DNA of 64,000 nucleotides from Papio anubis (Eukaryota; Chordata; Mammalia; Primates; Cercopithecidae): the NCBI RefSeq assembly GCF_008728515.1, contig NC_044983.1, forward strand, positions 131,125,139 through 131,189,138, read 5' to 3'. The notes under the pieces are model-generated. The model searched no databases. It saw only the letters and a program-made list of their open reading frames with translations, and had not been told where the DNA came from. A program made the translations under genes and the position numbers. Shown piece after piece: positions 10,572-23,470 of the stretch (within the stretch, counting starts at the first letter, position 1; each line of letters starts with the position of its first letter).

Positions 10572-12111
10572 TTTATGAGGAGTACAGTCAGGTTTCAAGC
10601 TCAGAGGCAGGAAGGCTCTGAATTCTGGATTTCTGTGCTCTACTCTACTGTCTCCAGTTTTCCTGACTTTCTTGCTAATGTCCTTTCCAATGGACAATAT
10701 GTCCTTTCTTGTATTTTGAGGCTGTGTCTGACTTCTTGAGAGCACAACAATATTTTTGCTCTTGCGTTTATCTCATGGTCATGTGCCATGATTAAGTCAA
10801 TGAGTTCATTTGAAGTTTGCAGCCAGTATCAGTCCCAAGGGGTTTCCTTCAAGAGGGTCAACATGGCCTTTGTTGCAAAACTGTCAGACCTTTAGGTAGT
10901 GAGAGAATCAAGTTGGAAAACACATTCTTGTAACTTTAAAAATAAATACTTGTCTGCCAACTACAAACAGCCTCCTAATGTGCCACATCCCACATGCATT
11001 TGGATTTAATTTGTTTGCTTTCCTCTGTGATTGCTCTTTAATTATTGCAATGTTGAAACAACTTGCTCTATCTCCAAAAATATGCTACAGTAGATAGGGC
11101 GAAGATGAGGGGGTAGATGAGGGAAGAACAGGCAGCCTGCAATGCTCAGGTAGCAGCTGTTCAAGGTGTGTGCCAATGTTTGGGGGACATCTGCTCAAGG
11201 CTCTTCAACCTCACTGCTTCACCTTCCAAAGGATGGGGCAACTGATGTCCAAAGGTGATTTCCTAGCAGTCAATTTATGGTCTTCTGAAAAATTGCAAAG
11301 TCATTATTACCAAGAGATGACGGACTAACTTGAGATAAGTTAAGCTCATTAGAATATTTTAGCAGCAGCAGGAAGGTACAAAATTCAACTTTATCCAAAA
11401 TCAAAACAACAAAGCTCAGAGCACGATCACTGCTCATATCTACTTTCTTAAGATGACATGGTGAAACCTTGAGCTCATATCAGACTTTTAGCTTCCTTGT
11501 TAATGCTGTGAGAAGTCCCAATGCATCAGTCTAAACTCCATTAGAGCCTCTGCCTTTTGCATTCTTGACAACAATGACAAATGACAAGAATAATGGCTGA
11601 CAATATGATTACACATTAATTGGACTGCCTTATTTCCACTCGTTTTTACTGAGGGACAAATTCAGTAAATTTCCTCAAAGTTACCATGCTTGGGGTTAGT
11701 TTGAATGTAGGCCTATCTGCTACTGAAGTCTCACTTCACTCATGAGGACACATAACATTATAGGTTGGGTTTCCAGGCACTATGAGCTTTGTGTGTGTTA
11801 AGTTTGTCAGGAATGCTTGAGAACAGCTTATCTAGAGGAGAAAGGAAAGCAGGATTGGGCAGAGAAGGGGTTGAACTCTGATGCAGTTACAACAACTTAT
11901 TTCTAAGGAAGCTTTGGAGGTAGAATTGCCCTTAGAGATGTCCAAAATTGAGGGGACAAGTTTTTGGTTGTGAGTTATTCTTGGGGAAGATGAGGCAGCT
12001 CCCTTTGGTTGGGGACAATTCTTAGACAGGCACTCAGTGTGTGAACCCAGCAGGTAATACTTCCTGCAGCTGGAAAAAGGAGCGTTTTGGTCCTAACTGG
12101 AGGTGTGTGTT

Positions 12112-12141
12112 GTGGCGGGGCGGGCGGGGGGTGGTGGTGGT
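12112..12141 (+). repeat. G-rich tract, possible two-tier G-quadruplex
   Basis: GGCGGGGCGGGCGGGGGG followed by TGGTGGTGG. There are three runs of at least three G plus three GG runs. It falls short of four G3 runs, so any quadruplex would be two-tier or bulged. Confidence 0.5.
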
Positions 12142-12984
12142 ATGAGATTTAGAAAGGGCACCACAGCATCAACTACAGCCCATATTTTGCAGCACTTGGA
12201 TTCCTTTGCTTTGTGTATTACATTTGCTTCCTCTGGGAAGCAACATCATAGTTCAGCATCAGTTCAGTTCCTCCAGAATTCTTGGTCTGTTTGCCTTGGA
12301 AAAGTTATAAGAGGAAGGTTTGTAGAACAAACTGTAGTCTCCTAACCTCCACTGTTGATCTTGAGGCTACAGCTAGACACTCATTGTCTCTCCCATCTCT
12401 ACTGTCAACTCCAACTCTAGTTTCTCTCACCCTCAGTTAGCACATCTGCTGGTCTGAAGGACTTGCAATGGTACAACCCAGTTCCTTATCCCTGAAGCCT
12501 TTGGTTACCATGCTTTTGGGAAATGTGGATGCCATATTTGTCCATTTACTGTCAAAATTGAGAAGGGGGAGTATAATAGGCACCCTAGTGAATCAATTAG
12601 GTGCCAAATATATTTTTCTCTGCTTCCATATGTAAGAAAACTCCCATCTTCTGAATAGTCAGGGCCAGTTACACCTGTCAGGATGATAACTCCTTTTCTT
12701 GCCTGCTGGCCTTTTGACACAGGAATCCTGAAGTCATTGATCTGTGGTAATAGCTTGAAATTGATTGGATACCTTATTGTATTCCTGCTGCATAGATTTC
12801 TCCTATGGGAACTAGACCCTCTAGAATGACAGAGCCTAACGTTTTGGGGACAGGAAACACAGTATATCATTGGGAGTGGTGGTGAGGGAGGCTGGGCTAC
12901 TTCTACCCTTAGTTCCTGGACCCATGTATTCTACAAATTGGAGACACTGCAACATGTAATGATTGCTTTGGCTTTATTTTGATG

Positions 12985-13200
12985 CATACCAAATGATCAC
13001 ACATCTGGTGGCATAAAACAGCACTCACTAGCTCACAGTTCTGTAGGTCAGAAGTCTTAATGAACTCAGCTGGGTTCTCTGCTGAGAGTCTCACAAGGAT
13101 GGAATTAAGATGTATGCCAGACTGGGCTCTTATATGGAAGTCCTAGGGAGAAATCGGCTTCCAAACTTACACATATTGTTGGCAAAATTTAGTTCCTTAT
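12985..13200 (-). mobile_element. possible ancient LTR-like repeat, antisense
   Basis: 'ggtggcataaaacagcactcactagctcacagttctgtaggtcagaag' resembles the common start of old mammalian LTR copies in reverse ('gtggcttaaaacaac ... ctcacagttctg'). The rest is too diverged to name. Confidence 0.4.
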
Positions 13201-13302
13201 AGGACTCTTTTATTCTTTAACCATCTTCATAACTCTCTCCAGGTAAGAATACCCTGGATGCCATTCTGACATTATATATTTTTTGCAATAATTGTACCTA
13301 CT

Positions 13303-13582
13303 GATTGGGCACAGTGACTCACGCCTATAATCCCAGCCCTTTGGGAGGCTGAGGCAGGTGGATGACTTGAGGTCAGGAGCTGGAGTCCAGCCTGGCCAAC
13401 ATGGCGAAACCCTGTCTCTACTAAAAATACAAACATTAGCTGGGCGTGGTGGTGCACACTTGCAGTCCCAGCTACTCAGGAGGCTGAGGCAAGAGAATCG
13501 CTTGAACCCAGCAGGTTGAAGTTCCAATGAGCCGAGATCATGCCACTGCACTCCAGGGTGCATGACAGTGTGACTCTGTCCC

Positions 13583-13612
<30 letters not shown>
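13303..13612 (+). mobile_element. Alu with target-site duplication and AAT-converted tail
   Basis: A complete dimer beginning at gattgggcacagtgactcac. Its A-tail has become an AAT microsatellite. The flanks TTGTACCTACT (13292-13302) and TAGTACCTACT (13618-13628) are near-identical duplications of the target. The 13210-13584 and 13272-13457 minus-strand frames are Alu read-through. Confidence 0.95.

Positions 13613-13619
<7 letters not shown>
13583..13619. repeat. (AAT)12 microsatellite in an Alu tail
   Basis: Twelve uninterrupted AAT units, long enough to be length-variable between individuals. Confidence 0.95.
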
Positions 13620-14989
13620 GTACCTACTTCACTTCCACTGATCAAGTATCTCCATTTGGAACCTATTATATGAGAACCCTCACATACCCCTTGCTCTCCA
13701 TTTTGTAATGATATCTGCTGTTGGCAGCCCTATGCTGCAGAGATCAGCCACCACCGAGCTTCCCAGAGATGGTGCTGCCACTCTTACTAAGGCATTCCTT
13801 ATCACTTTGGTAAGTGATGTATCCTCCATTGGAACATGGGACAAAGCTAGCTGGTGAGATTTTCTTTTCTTTTCTTTTCTTTTCTTTTTTTTTCCTGTAT
13901 GTGGTATCTTAATTCTGGCAGGTTCACTCTCCTGAGCCTTTTGATCCTGTTCTTTGCCATCCATCTTCCACAGCAGTTCTGTGATCTTTATTTTGCTTAG
14001 TATTCACCACTTATTTCTACATTTCTAAGAGCTTTCTTAGTGTGTGAGTAGTATTCCCTTGCCAGGTTAGTGGTATCTTGTATCATAATATTTAACAGGT
14101 GTGAACTTTCCCAAATTTAACTTTATGGTCTGGTCCTGCCCACCTTGATCCAGCATCGTCAGGGTTCAGTTTCATAAGCACACACCCACATGATGGCTAG
14201 TCTTGGTGCTCCTTCAGCGTGGAGTGTCTTTTCCTGTTTTGTACTCCAGCACTTCCCCAACCAGATTATGCTGTCACCCGACTCATTATCAGTCTATGAA
14301 CCAAGAAGAGAGGTGGAAGCAAATCTTGAGTGGACTCACAAGTTCGCAAGTCAGAGGCCTCTGTATCTTGTTCCATGGAGAGGGGAATGCTAGCTTCTAA
14401 CAGAGCGAAGTGAGCCACTTACACAGGTTTGACAGAGCTCAACAGAACCTAGGAATTCAAGACTTTCGAGATCATCAATCGAGATTCTAAATCCCAAATC
14501 TCAGAGTCTCACTCTCTTCTCCATTCAGAGCTGACCTTGACATTACAGACTTTCTGGGTTGGAGAATTCAGCCTTCTGTGGAGCTCTTCTATCCTGTCAC
14601 TACGTCCTCTATCCAGAGGAGGTGAAAGTCCCTTTTGGTGGTTTCGCCTAACTTTTCCACTTTGGGAAATTAGACATTAGTTTCTCTCAGCCTTTCACTG
14701 TCTTATTCTAATGCATCAATAAGTAGCCCTTAGCAACAGCCATCAATTCCAAAATCCTTGAAATTACTGCTGCTTCTGTAATGCTCAAACACCTGAACAA
14801 TTACTCTAACAGCGCACTCCCCTCCAGTCATTCCACCCCAGTTCTACTGGGGAAATTCTAACATTTGCACTGTTACAGATGCAAAGAGTTATTGGTACTC
14901 CACCTAATGCCAGTGATGGGATTGTCATTGCCAACCAATGAGTGGTTCACTTCCAAATCCCATTTTAGAGTTTGCTTCCTAGCACCACT
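13620..14989. other. no gene recognised; contains a (TTTTC)n tract
   Basis: Apart from the pentanucleotide tract at 13860-13894, nothing could be assigned. Overlapping plus-strand frames at 14190-14400 have no recognisable domains. Confidence 0.45.
13860..13894. repeat. (TTTTC)n microsatellite
   Basis: About five TTTTC units followed by a T run. Confidence 0.9.
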
Positions 14990-15620
14990 CCAGGCATCCA
15001 TCAACAATCTTAGATCAGCTTCACTGGAAACAGTCTCTGAGACGGAATTTGAATGCAGGAAGTTTATTGGGAAGTGCTTTGAAGAATTTACCTGTCAGGA
15101 AGTGGAAATTAGATGGAGGGAGAGGTTGGATGGTAATACTATTGCAACCAGAGTTCAGTGCACCCTACGGGGGTTTTGGAGCTGGGATTTGAGGCAAGAG
15201 AACCAGGACTTTATGGCCAGTCACTGAATAGTCCTTGGATGCCAGCTACCCCCAAGTGGGGCACTTGATTTGGTTTTAAAAAGGTGGCTCCCTCAGTCAA
15301 AGGTAATTCCTGGGAAGGGATTCAGCTATTAAACAATAACATCCCACATTCCACACCAAATAAGTGGCTTGGTCCTAAAAGTGAGACACCACAGCAGGTA
15401 TTACATGCTGTGAATTCAGTTCCTAGGTCTGCCAAGGTCTAAAGCCCTTAAGCAGACCACTTCTCTCTGTATCTCAGTTTCTTCAGACATAAATTAAAAA
15501 CCATTTGTGGAAGCTGGACTACATAATATCTAAGGAACTCTCTTTCCCCCAAATATGATCAAGCAGGTTTCTAACTTTATGACTTAGCCTCCTGGGATAA
15601 AAAAATGGTAGAGTGAAAAT
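14990..15620. other. no family recognised
   Basis: The open frame at 14865-15227 has no recognisable domain. The text around 15040-15080 (ggaatttgaatgcaggaagtttattgggaag) looks like part of an LTR-type repeat, but I cannot name one. Confidence 0.35.
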
Positions 15621-15624
15621 AAAT

Positions 15625-15790
15625 TGACCAGTGTCAGTCAGATCTGTTTTAAGATCCATTTCTGTCACTTCAAATCTTTTAGGACTTTGACCAAGGTTTA
15701 CAAACTTCTTTGTGACTCAGTGTTTCTATCTTCAAAATAGGGAGACTGATCCTGAGTGCATGGGGTCACTGTGAGGCTTAAATGAGATTA
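15625..15790 (+). mobile_element. MIR SINE, sense
   Basis: In order: 'cagtcagatctgttttaagatcc', 'gtcacttcaaatcttttaggactttgacc', 'gtgactcagtgtttctatcttcaaaataggg', 'gtcactgtgaggcttaaatgag'. This is the MIR core followed by its 3' half. Confidence 0.7.
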
Positions 15791-16293
15791 ATTTCTTTTC
15801 TTTTTCCATCTCTCTCACTTTCAACAAATACTAAAAGACTTTGGTTTGTGATATTCTGCCTTAATATGAAGTTCATTTGTATTATATTCATTAGATCACA
15901 TAGCCAACATAATTGAATAAATATCTAGCTATTTTTCTGCATGTGATTTAGCTGTGTCTGAGAAAATCCACTTCAGTGAATAGAGGAGGCTTTATCCAAT
16001 AGGAGAGCAGGTAGTAGTAGTGCTTGGGGAGAGAGCAGTGCAGGTCCTGCATATGAGGAGGTGACTCTGCCTCCCTTTTGGTGGTGAATTACCCTGACAT
16101 GATTACCACAGGAACATTTCCCCGATAACATATCACTCTGTTATTCTTCTTGGATGATTTTGTTTGATGAAACATCGTCCTGTGGCATGTCTTCAGTGAA
16201 AAGCATTCAGGTGGAAGCAGGACTTGCCTTTCATGGAAGGGGAGGGCAGGAAGTCAAGGTGAGAGGGGAGATGAGCTGAAAGACCAAGGCCAT

Positions 16294-16665
16294 TTTATTA
16301 ATCTGTTCTCATGCTGCTGATAAAGACATACCAGAGACTGAATAATTTTTAAAGAAAAAGAGATTTAATGGACTCACAGTTCCACGTGGCTGGGGAGGCC
16401 TCAACAGTCATGGCAGATGGTGAAAGGTGAAAGGCACATCTTACATGGCAGCAGACAAGAGAGGGAATGAGACCCAAGCAAAAGGGGAAACCCTTTATAA
16501 AAACATCAGATATCATGAGATTTATTCACTACCACAAGAACAGTGTGGTGGAAAGCATGTCCATGATCCCATTATCTCCCACCAGGTCCCTCCCACAACA
16601 TGTGGGAATTATGGGAGCTACTATTCAAGATGAGATTTAGGTGGGGACACAGCCAAACCATATCA
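16294..16665 (-). mobile_element. THE1 solo LTR (ERVL-MaLR)
   Basis: Runs from ttctcatgctgctgataaag to agccaaaccatatca. The 5-bp duplication GCCAT is exact (16289-16293 and 16666-16670). The minus strand carries CCTCCCCAGCCAC (16386-16398), one base away from the hotspot 13-mer known from THE1 elements. The 16427-16633 frame is LTR read-through. Confidence 0.95.
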
Positions 16666-16969
16666 GCCATGCTCTTTTAGGTGTTAAGGAAAGCACATTT
16701 GTAGAGATACTTGTACAATTAATCTTGTTCAAGGGTAGAAGCCTATGCTGGGACTAGAATCGAAGGAACAATGGTCATCTCATAGAGAAATTTCACATTC
16801 AGAAAGGATCTTGACTTCAACTCTTCCCGATGGCTGCAACGATCCAACTTTCCATCTGAGGACAGAGGTCTGCTCCCAAAACTCTTTATACTAAGAAATG
16901 AGGTTCTGAATACCTTGAATAGAATTTACAAAGTCAATGGTACAGAGGGAAGGTCACTTACGCTGGCAG

Positions 16970-17165
16970 AGAATAGAACTAACTTTGAAATTATAGCTTT
17001 CTTATTTACTTGCTGACAACTTAGGATAAATATTTAACTTCTCTGAGCCTAAGGGCCTTTGGATATTAAAGAGAGATAATCATATCTGCTGTAAAGAGAG
17101 ACTGTGAGAAATAAATTAGATTACCATATAGAACACCAGGAAAAAAGCAGATGGTCCATAACATA
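16970..17165 (+). mobile_element. MIR SINE, sense
   Basis: 'ttacttgctgacaacttaggataaatatttaacttctctgagcct' then 'gagagactgtgagaaataaattag' follows MIR core order. Diverged. Confidence 0.6.
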
Positions 17166-17764
17166 TATCTTTTATTATCAAGTCACTTTGGTTACTTCCT
17201 CCTGATCCTTATCCTCAGAGAGCCGCTGTCTTTATAATAGAGATTTAGCCTTGATCCTTTTTCTCGAGTTATTGGACCTGATTTCTGTCAATAAATGCAG
17301 CCCAGACTTGCTTTTGCCATTCTCTTCCCACAGAGTTGTTTCTGAACCTTCAAGCCTGAGGATGTCTCTCCCTGACATGCCTATCTATCTGGATTTTAGT
17401 GTGACTCAGTACAGATGCTTCCTACACAATGGAAATGTTGCTTACCTTGGCTCTCCATGGTCAGTTGCTCACTTGTTCTGTAAATATATCTATGATCATT
17501 GTCCTGTGCCTTGCCTATCACGCTGAGCTGCATTTTACATGGTTGGGTTGGTTCCTTCCCGCTTCTTATTCTATCGGCCTTGGTGGAAAAGTGCAATTCC
17601 AGGTACTTTTCTGTCTTCTCTTTCATCTTGGGTAGATGGATCAGTATGGCCTGTAGAATAAGAAGACCTATATCCAGATCTCAATTTTACTATTTTCTCT
17701 AGGTGAGTCACTTTTTGTGTGCTAAGGTAAGTATTGAATGTGATAGAAAGAACTAATGACAGAC
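17166..17764. other. no gene recognised
   Basis: Several overlapping frames on both strands (17251-17813) have no recognisable domain and contradict each other; none is supported. Confidence 0.45.
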
Positions 17765-17910
17765 ATTTTCGTGCAGTCTTACTCTGTGCCAATCGTTGTG
17801 GTAAGCTCATCACAGTAATTATTTAATTTAATTCTCAGACTATCCTAATATCTTCAATATGAAAAATCTCTATTATTTTCATCTTATAGGTAAGACTGAG
17901 AGTCAAAGTG
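17765..17910 (-). mobile_element. MIR SINE, antisense
   Basis: tactctgtgccaatcgttgtgg, 'attatttaatttaattctcagac' and 'ctattattttcatcttataggtaagactgag' follow the antisense MIR order. Confidence 0.65.
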
Positions 17911-18675
17911 AGGACAGGAAGATAGGAAGACAGATGTCAGAGAAAGGATTGTAAGGTAGTGGAGAAAAGAAAAGAACAAGTCTTTGAGAGAGGAGATACA
18001 ACATTAAGTTGCAGCAAGTAGAACTTTCAGTTTTCTGTGCCCTCTTCTTTGTAAGCCACAAACTTTTCTAAAATCTGAATGGCAACAAGAAAAGCAATAG
18101 AGTCATAGAGCCAGAGTTTGAACAAGACAGAACATTTATTTATGCTTTTTCTGAATACCTAGATGCCAACATCTAGGTATTCTTTATTAGCACACTTATT
18201 AAACTTTATTAGTTTACTTATTAAACCAAACCAGTCTGAGTATTTTGTCCCTTTCCTCTAACGTCTAGTCCAAGAATCCAATTCTAGATCCCAGAATTGA
18301 TACTCTGTAGGCTAGTAGTTGGAGCTGGCCTAGGGGTGGAATTATTTCAATATTCAGAATGCCTCATTTATTCAACCAATATTTAGATGTACTGTGTAGA
18401 CAAGGTATCATCTGTGCTGGGGATGAAGGGGAGAGCTGGATATTGTTCGGGTATGAAGGACTTAAGCCTCAACTTCATCTTTTGTCTTTGGGGTGCAGAG
18501 TGGGTGGGTAGACAGGACCATGAATTTTATAATATTTGGGAGTACAAATAATTTTACTTGTAAAACTACTTAGTTTCAAGTCCACCAAATAAAGCATGTG
18601 GCTTAGTGACTAATTGATATCATCCAGGTGGATCAACTTGGATCATTTACAATTTTTATTCTTTTCCCATAATTA
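17911..18675. other. no gene recognised; weak L2/MIR-like patch
   Basis: A patch at 18363-18425 (attcaaccaatatttagatg, then 'tgtgctggggatgaagg') resembles the antisense end of L2-class repeats; the rest is unassigned. Confidence 0.4.
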
Positions 18676-18680
18676 GTAGT

Positions 18681-19050
18681 TGATAAGATTTGGCTCTGTG
18701 TTTCCAACCAAATTTCATGTTGAATCGTAATCCTCAGTGTGGCAGGAGGGACCTAGTGTGAGGTGGCTGTATCGTGGGAGCAGACATGCCCCTGGCTGTT
18801 CTCATGATAGTGAGTGAATTATCACGAGATCTGGTTGTTTAAAAGTGTGTAGCACTGTCCCCTTCATTCTGTCTCTCCTGCTCCACCATGAGAAAATGTG
18901 ACTGTTTTCCGTATACCTTCCACCATGATTGTAAGTTTCCTGAGGCCTCCCCAGCCATGCTTCCTGTACAGCCTGCAGAACTGTGAATCAATTAAACCTC
19001 CTTTCTTTATAAATCATTGTATAATAGCAATGCAATAATGAACTAATACA
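18681..19050 (+). mobile_element. MST-type solo LTR (ERVL-MaLR)
   Basis: Starts TGATAAGATTTGGCTCTGTG, contains 'gagatctggttgtttaaaagtgtgtagcac' and 'cctgtacagcctgcagaactgtg', and ends aactaataca. The 5-bp duplication GTAGT is exact (18676-18680 and 19051-19055). Confidence 0.95.
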
Positions 19051-19055
19051 GTAGT

Positions 19056-20565
19056 GTTATTTGACTTGATCCTCATCTACGAAATGGGCACCATCATATA
19101 CCTACATCACAAAGATGTTTTAAGGGTTGCTAATATCCTTTGTAAACTATACACGGTGCCCTGTCCCCCACATCAACATCACACACAACGTTTTGATAAA
19201 GAAATTTGTAATTTATTTTTAAAAAGTTTACATTCACGATTTAACAGTTACAACAATCCTTTAAAGCGGGTATCTCTTTCCCCAGTTTATATTATAATAG
19301 ATAAGAAAATTGGGATTCAGAATCTGAGCATGCTGACCCAGTTTAACAGATGTAAGAGACAAGGCTCAAGCATAGATCATAGCAACTCAGGTTCCAAGTC
19401 CTGAGTTTCAAGATATCAGCTTCCTTTTAAAATCTCCTGATTACTCTTGATAATTGGCAGGTCTTTCATGAAAATATTGCTGAAAAAGAACTTGCTACTT
19501 TTTATATATTGTCAGAAGAAAGGGTGAAGAAAACCAGCTTTAGTTAGAATCTCTGTATTATAGGTGACATAATTGAGTCCATGGGATTTATTTCCCCAGC
19601 CTAAAGACATACAGCTAGTGAGTCACAAGGTGTGATTGGAGCCCCTGTCACGCTTTGGCAACATGGCTCCCTCCTTTGCAAGCTCCTCTAGGTTCCTCGG
19701 GCAACACAGTCTCCACCTCTGAACTGTTTTCATGATGCTCTGCATTTCTGATTAAAAATGCCCACTGGGAATACAGACTGGGAGGCAATTTAGCCAAATA
19801 TCCTTTTTAGCAAATGATTTATTTACTGCTGCTAGGACAGCATTTTCTCCTAATCTTTCTCTGGCCTTCTTTGTTGCTTCCTGTCTTTCTTGTTCACTGC
19901 TCGCCAGGAAGCCTCTTATCTTTGCTGATTTGGGGCCAGTTCATCTTCTCCTCATGGTAAATCTGAGGCTAATGGGCACCCAGAAGAAAAGCAAAGCCTA
20001 AGACCACTCAGAAGCACAAGTATCTTTTCTTGTAATAGACAAATGATATTTTCCCCCTAAATTCCTAAGTGGGATGTCTCCTAATGAGCTTTCTTTCCCT
20101 CACACTATCAACTTTTTCTCGTATATCCATCCTTCTCCAAACCAAGGTTAACTGAACAAACTTAGATTATTTGGGGAATAGGAAATAATTTTGACGAACA
20201 TCAGTGTGCTCTTGGTGTTTGCACAGTATTCTTGGTATTTGCGTATCTGGAAGATGCATTTGAGAGAAAGGAGGCCATATTACAGGATCATGAAAAAGAG
20301 AAAATGGCATATAGTGGCCTTGTACTCTGAGCTCATATACTAAACATAACCACTTTCATTTTATGCATTCAGAGGGGCATATGTCTAGTCAATTGTGAAG
20401 ACAGACCAAAATTCACTGAAAGCCTTTCTCTTCATTATAGTACCTATCAAGATGAAAAGTATAACCTTGCTTGTCAGGTTTGATGGACGCTACATAGTTG
20501 AATAAGATGTTGTCAATAGAGCAAGACCATCTTAGCTCAACCTGGAATACTTTTTCCTGCCTGTC
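19056..20565. other. no gene or repeat recognised
   Basis: About 1.5 kb of unassigned sequence. Frames at 19054-19404 and 20413-20649 have no recognisable domain. Confidence 0.45.
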
Positions 20566-20569
20566 ACCA

Positions 20570-20900
20570 TGGCTTGCTTCCTTACATGTTTCAGGTCTTT
20601 GCTCAGGTATCACATTCTCAGAGAGGTCCTCCTTGTTCATCCTATTCAAATTGTTTCTCTAACACCCTCTCTCTTCCTTTCCTGATTTATAGCCTCTGTA
20701 ATATTTATCACCATCTGACTCATTATATATTAAACTTATTTATTTGTTTACTGCCTCTCTTCCCTTGCTAGACTGTAAGCCCCATAAGGTAGGAATTTTT
20801 AACCATTTTGCTCACTGTTGCATTCCCAATGCTTAGCATGGTGCCCAGCACATAGTAGGTGTTCAGTGAATATCTGTTGCGTGAATATATGAATGAATGG
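20570..20900 (+). mobile_element. L2 LINE 3' end, sense
   Basis: 'tttgctcaggtatcacattctcagagaggtcc', 'gactgtaagccccataagg', 'cccaatgcttagcatggtgcccagcacatagtaggtgttcagtgaatat', then tgaatgaatgg. This is the well-known L2 3' terminal order including the TGAA-type end. Confidence 0.85.
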
Positions 20901-22345
20901 AGGAAGGGCAGTTAGGTGCCTAGTGGTGAGACCCAGAGCTCTATCCTGAGTGCGTCCCAGATTAAGACCATTTTTCTTTTTTTCAAACCGGCAAAGAGCA
21001 CAAAAATGCATTTCAGATGCTAGCTCTGCCCAAACTAGATAGCTTTTGCTATTTAATTTTTGAACTCAAGATGAGACTTTTATATTCATTATGTGAAATC
21101 TCAGCCTTTTGACTTTGATAATCTGAGACTGTTTTTGGTGTCTGGACTCTGACCTCAAAATGCTAGATGGTTTTGTCTTCTACACCTTCCCTTTAAAATC
21201 CTCAGCCCTTCCCCTGGTGCTCAGGCTCCTCAGTCTTATAGCCTATACTCCATTATTTCCAGATCAGGCTGTCCTCTGGCCTTCAACAAACTCTATGTCA
21301 AAAGTTGTCTGATTTCAAAGCGAAATGCATTTTAACTGGGCATCCTGGAGAAGAAAAACTCTCATATTTTCATGTTAGCATTCTATTTTTACTTCCATTT
21401 AATTCTTTTGTTTTTCTATTATGATACAAAGACAGACAATTTTAGTAGGCTTGCAGAATGAATTCACTTTTTAGCAAGTCTACTGGATTCATATTTTTTG
21501 TAACATGCCTTATGAATCTCAGTTAATAAGACAAAATTTAAAAGGAGAAAATAGCTGCTCTCAATAATATATAGAGTGAAGCCATTTCCACCTCTTTCTC
21601 AGCTTTCTTCAGGCCTCTCTTCACAGGGCCTGGGGATGAGCCACTTGCTTTTCACACCTCACTGATTCTTGCAGAAGGGTCACATTGCTTCATGCTCCAT
21701 TTTGTATCATGGTGTTGGTTCTTTGAGGCAGGCAGACTTGCTGCCACAAGCCACCTAGTTGGCCTCCTATCAGGGAGCTTTGACCACTCAGGCTGGGCTC
21801 AGGGACACAGCCCAGAACTCTCCTACCTAGTTATTGTCTTTCCCCTTGTCCCCTGGGCTCAGTTCTATGCTTGTCTGTTTCCTAAACATTTTAGCTTAAT
21901 CTCTACTCTCTGATCTTGTGCTGACCTCCTGTATCAGTGGCATGTTCAGTTTGCCTAGTTTGAGTCATTACCTGTTTCTTACAGTCCAGGTTTTCACTTA
22001 TACTAGAGGCTTAGAATCTTCCTTTCTTGGCTGCTCTTATCTAAATATTGAGGCTCACCAAGATTCAGTCTCCAGTGCCAGCTTACTTTACAGGAGAAAC
22101 TTGAAAACATAGGGAGTACATGCACTCTCTTTCTATCTCCCAAGGAATTGCCAGATTTTTTAGCATGTTCTTCTTCCCACTGCTAACAGAAAGGAAAAAG
22201 AAAGGGGAAGAGAAAGGAAGTATTACATAAGCAAAAACAAAGAGAATAAAGAACATAAATTACTGAAGACAAGCCCAAACCAAACCAAACAAACAACAAC
22301 AAACACCTTGTAAAAAGACTCACTGAAGTGGAACAAGAAGGAAAA
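20901..22345. other. no gene or repeat recognised
   Basis: About 1.4 kb. The plus-strand frames at 21692-21913 and 21918-22112 have no recognisable domain. An A/G-rich patch lies at 22185-22300. Confidence 0.45.
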
Positions 22346-22349
22346 TTTC

Positions 22350-22695
22350 CCAACATGATAAAAATGGCATCTGGAAAAACCGCACAGCTAACATCGTACT
22401 GAATGGTGCAAGACTGGATGCTTTGCCCCTAAGATTAGGAACAAGACAAAGATTCTGTTCTTTCTTCCCTGGAGGTTCTAGCCAGGGCAATTAGGCAAGA
22501 AAAAGAAAAGGCATCCAGTTTGGAAAAGAAGAAGTAAAACTATTGCTATTTACAGAAGACATGGTCTTGTATGTAGAAAGTACTAAAAATCCACTAAAAA
22601 CTAGTAAAACTAATAAATTAGTTCAGCAAGTTTGCAGGGTACAGGATGAATACACAATAATTAACTATATTCCTATGCAGACACAGCAAACAATA
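22350..22695 (+). pseudogene. old L1 ORF2 reverse-transcriptase fragment
   Basis: Nucleotide order matches the L1 RT palm region ('cacagctaacatcgtactgaatggtg', 'ggaggttctagccagggcaattaggcaag', 'gaagaagtaaaactattgctatttacagaagacatg'). The catalytic F-A-D-D site is degraded: the codons at about 22545-22562 read L-F-T-E-D-M. Bases for the conserved segment just upstream are deleted. No usable frame remains, and both ends are truncated. Confidence 0.85.
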
Positions 22696-22699
22696 CTTT

Positions 22700-23470
22700 C
22701 ATTTTAGGTTTTCAGAAGTTTGATACTGGAAATGTCTATGTTTGTGATTATTTAGTTATTTATTTATATTTTATTCAGTACATTTACTGAATAAGTTCTT
22801 AGATCTGCAAATTAACTGCTTTGGTAATTATTAATATTATACCAAATTTGAGAAACTTTTTTGGCCATGATTTAATTTGCTTTTAATTTTGATGCCTCAT
22901 TTATTCTCTTCTCTATTCCAAGAGTATAATAGGCTATTTGAAATTATCCTAAATCTCACCATGGCTCTAATCATTTTTTTAAATATCATTTTCTTTTTTG
23001 TTTATCATATTTAGCCTTTCTATTGATTTTTCTTCTAGTTCAAAGTTTTTCATCTGTTCTTTCAAATTTGCTATTAGCCTACACAGTTAAGTTTCTATTT
23101 CTGGTAACTTCTTCTTTCTATGGTTTCCATTTTTACCTTCTGTAGTTTTCATTTTATTGTTGAGGTTTTCCATACAATCCCTCATATGTCCATATTTTCT
23201 TTTAAATCTTTGCACTTAATGTATCAGTCTTTTGAAGTCCTTTTCTGGTATTCTTTTCTTCTGTTTTGTTTCGTGATTGTTCCTATTAACTTCTTTTTCT
23301 TAAGTTATTTGTCAAATTTTCCTGATTCCTTACAGCCTACAAATTTTTGTTGTATGTTGGCTCTTGTGGGTGATGTGCTATAAGAAGTCTGGATTATAAG
23401 GTCTTCCTTTAAAGGAAAACAAGTATATTATTGGCTGCCATCCTCTCCTGTCATGTCGGTTTTTATACTT
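22700..23470 (-). mobile_element. ancient L1 (L1M class) 3' region, antisense
   Basis: T-rich strings in the order ttctattgatttttcttctagttc, 'ttcaaatttgctattagcc', 'gaagtccttttctgg' and 'caaatttttgttgtatg' resemble the reverse of mammalian L1M 3' sequences. A THE1 LTR interrupts it at 23471, and it probably resumes after 23828. The 23120-23383 frame is read-through. Confidence 0.55.

Larger units (their letters stand above)
9416..12984. other. no gene recognised; long unassigned interval
   Basis: AT-rich non-coding sequence without a repeat family I can name. Small features inside are listed separately: tandem duplication 10368-10439, A-rich tract 10533-10571, and G-rich tract 12112-12141. 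A GA-rich patch lies at 9863-9896. Confidence 0.45.

Noticed and set aside
12112..12141. Canonical four-run G-quadruplex
   Set aside because: Only three runs of three or more G; at best a two-tier structure.
13210..13584. 124-residue minus-strand frame
   Set aside because: Read-through of a sense Alu; contains its standard peptide motifs.
14865..15227. 120-residue plus-strand frame
   Set aside because: No recognisable domain; the sequence looks repeat-derived (LTR-like text).
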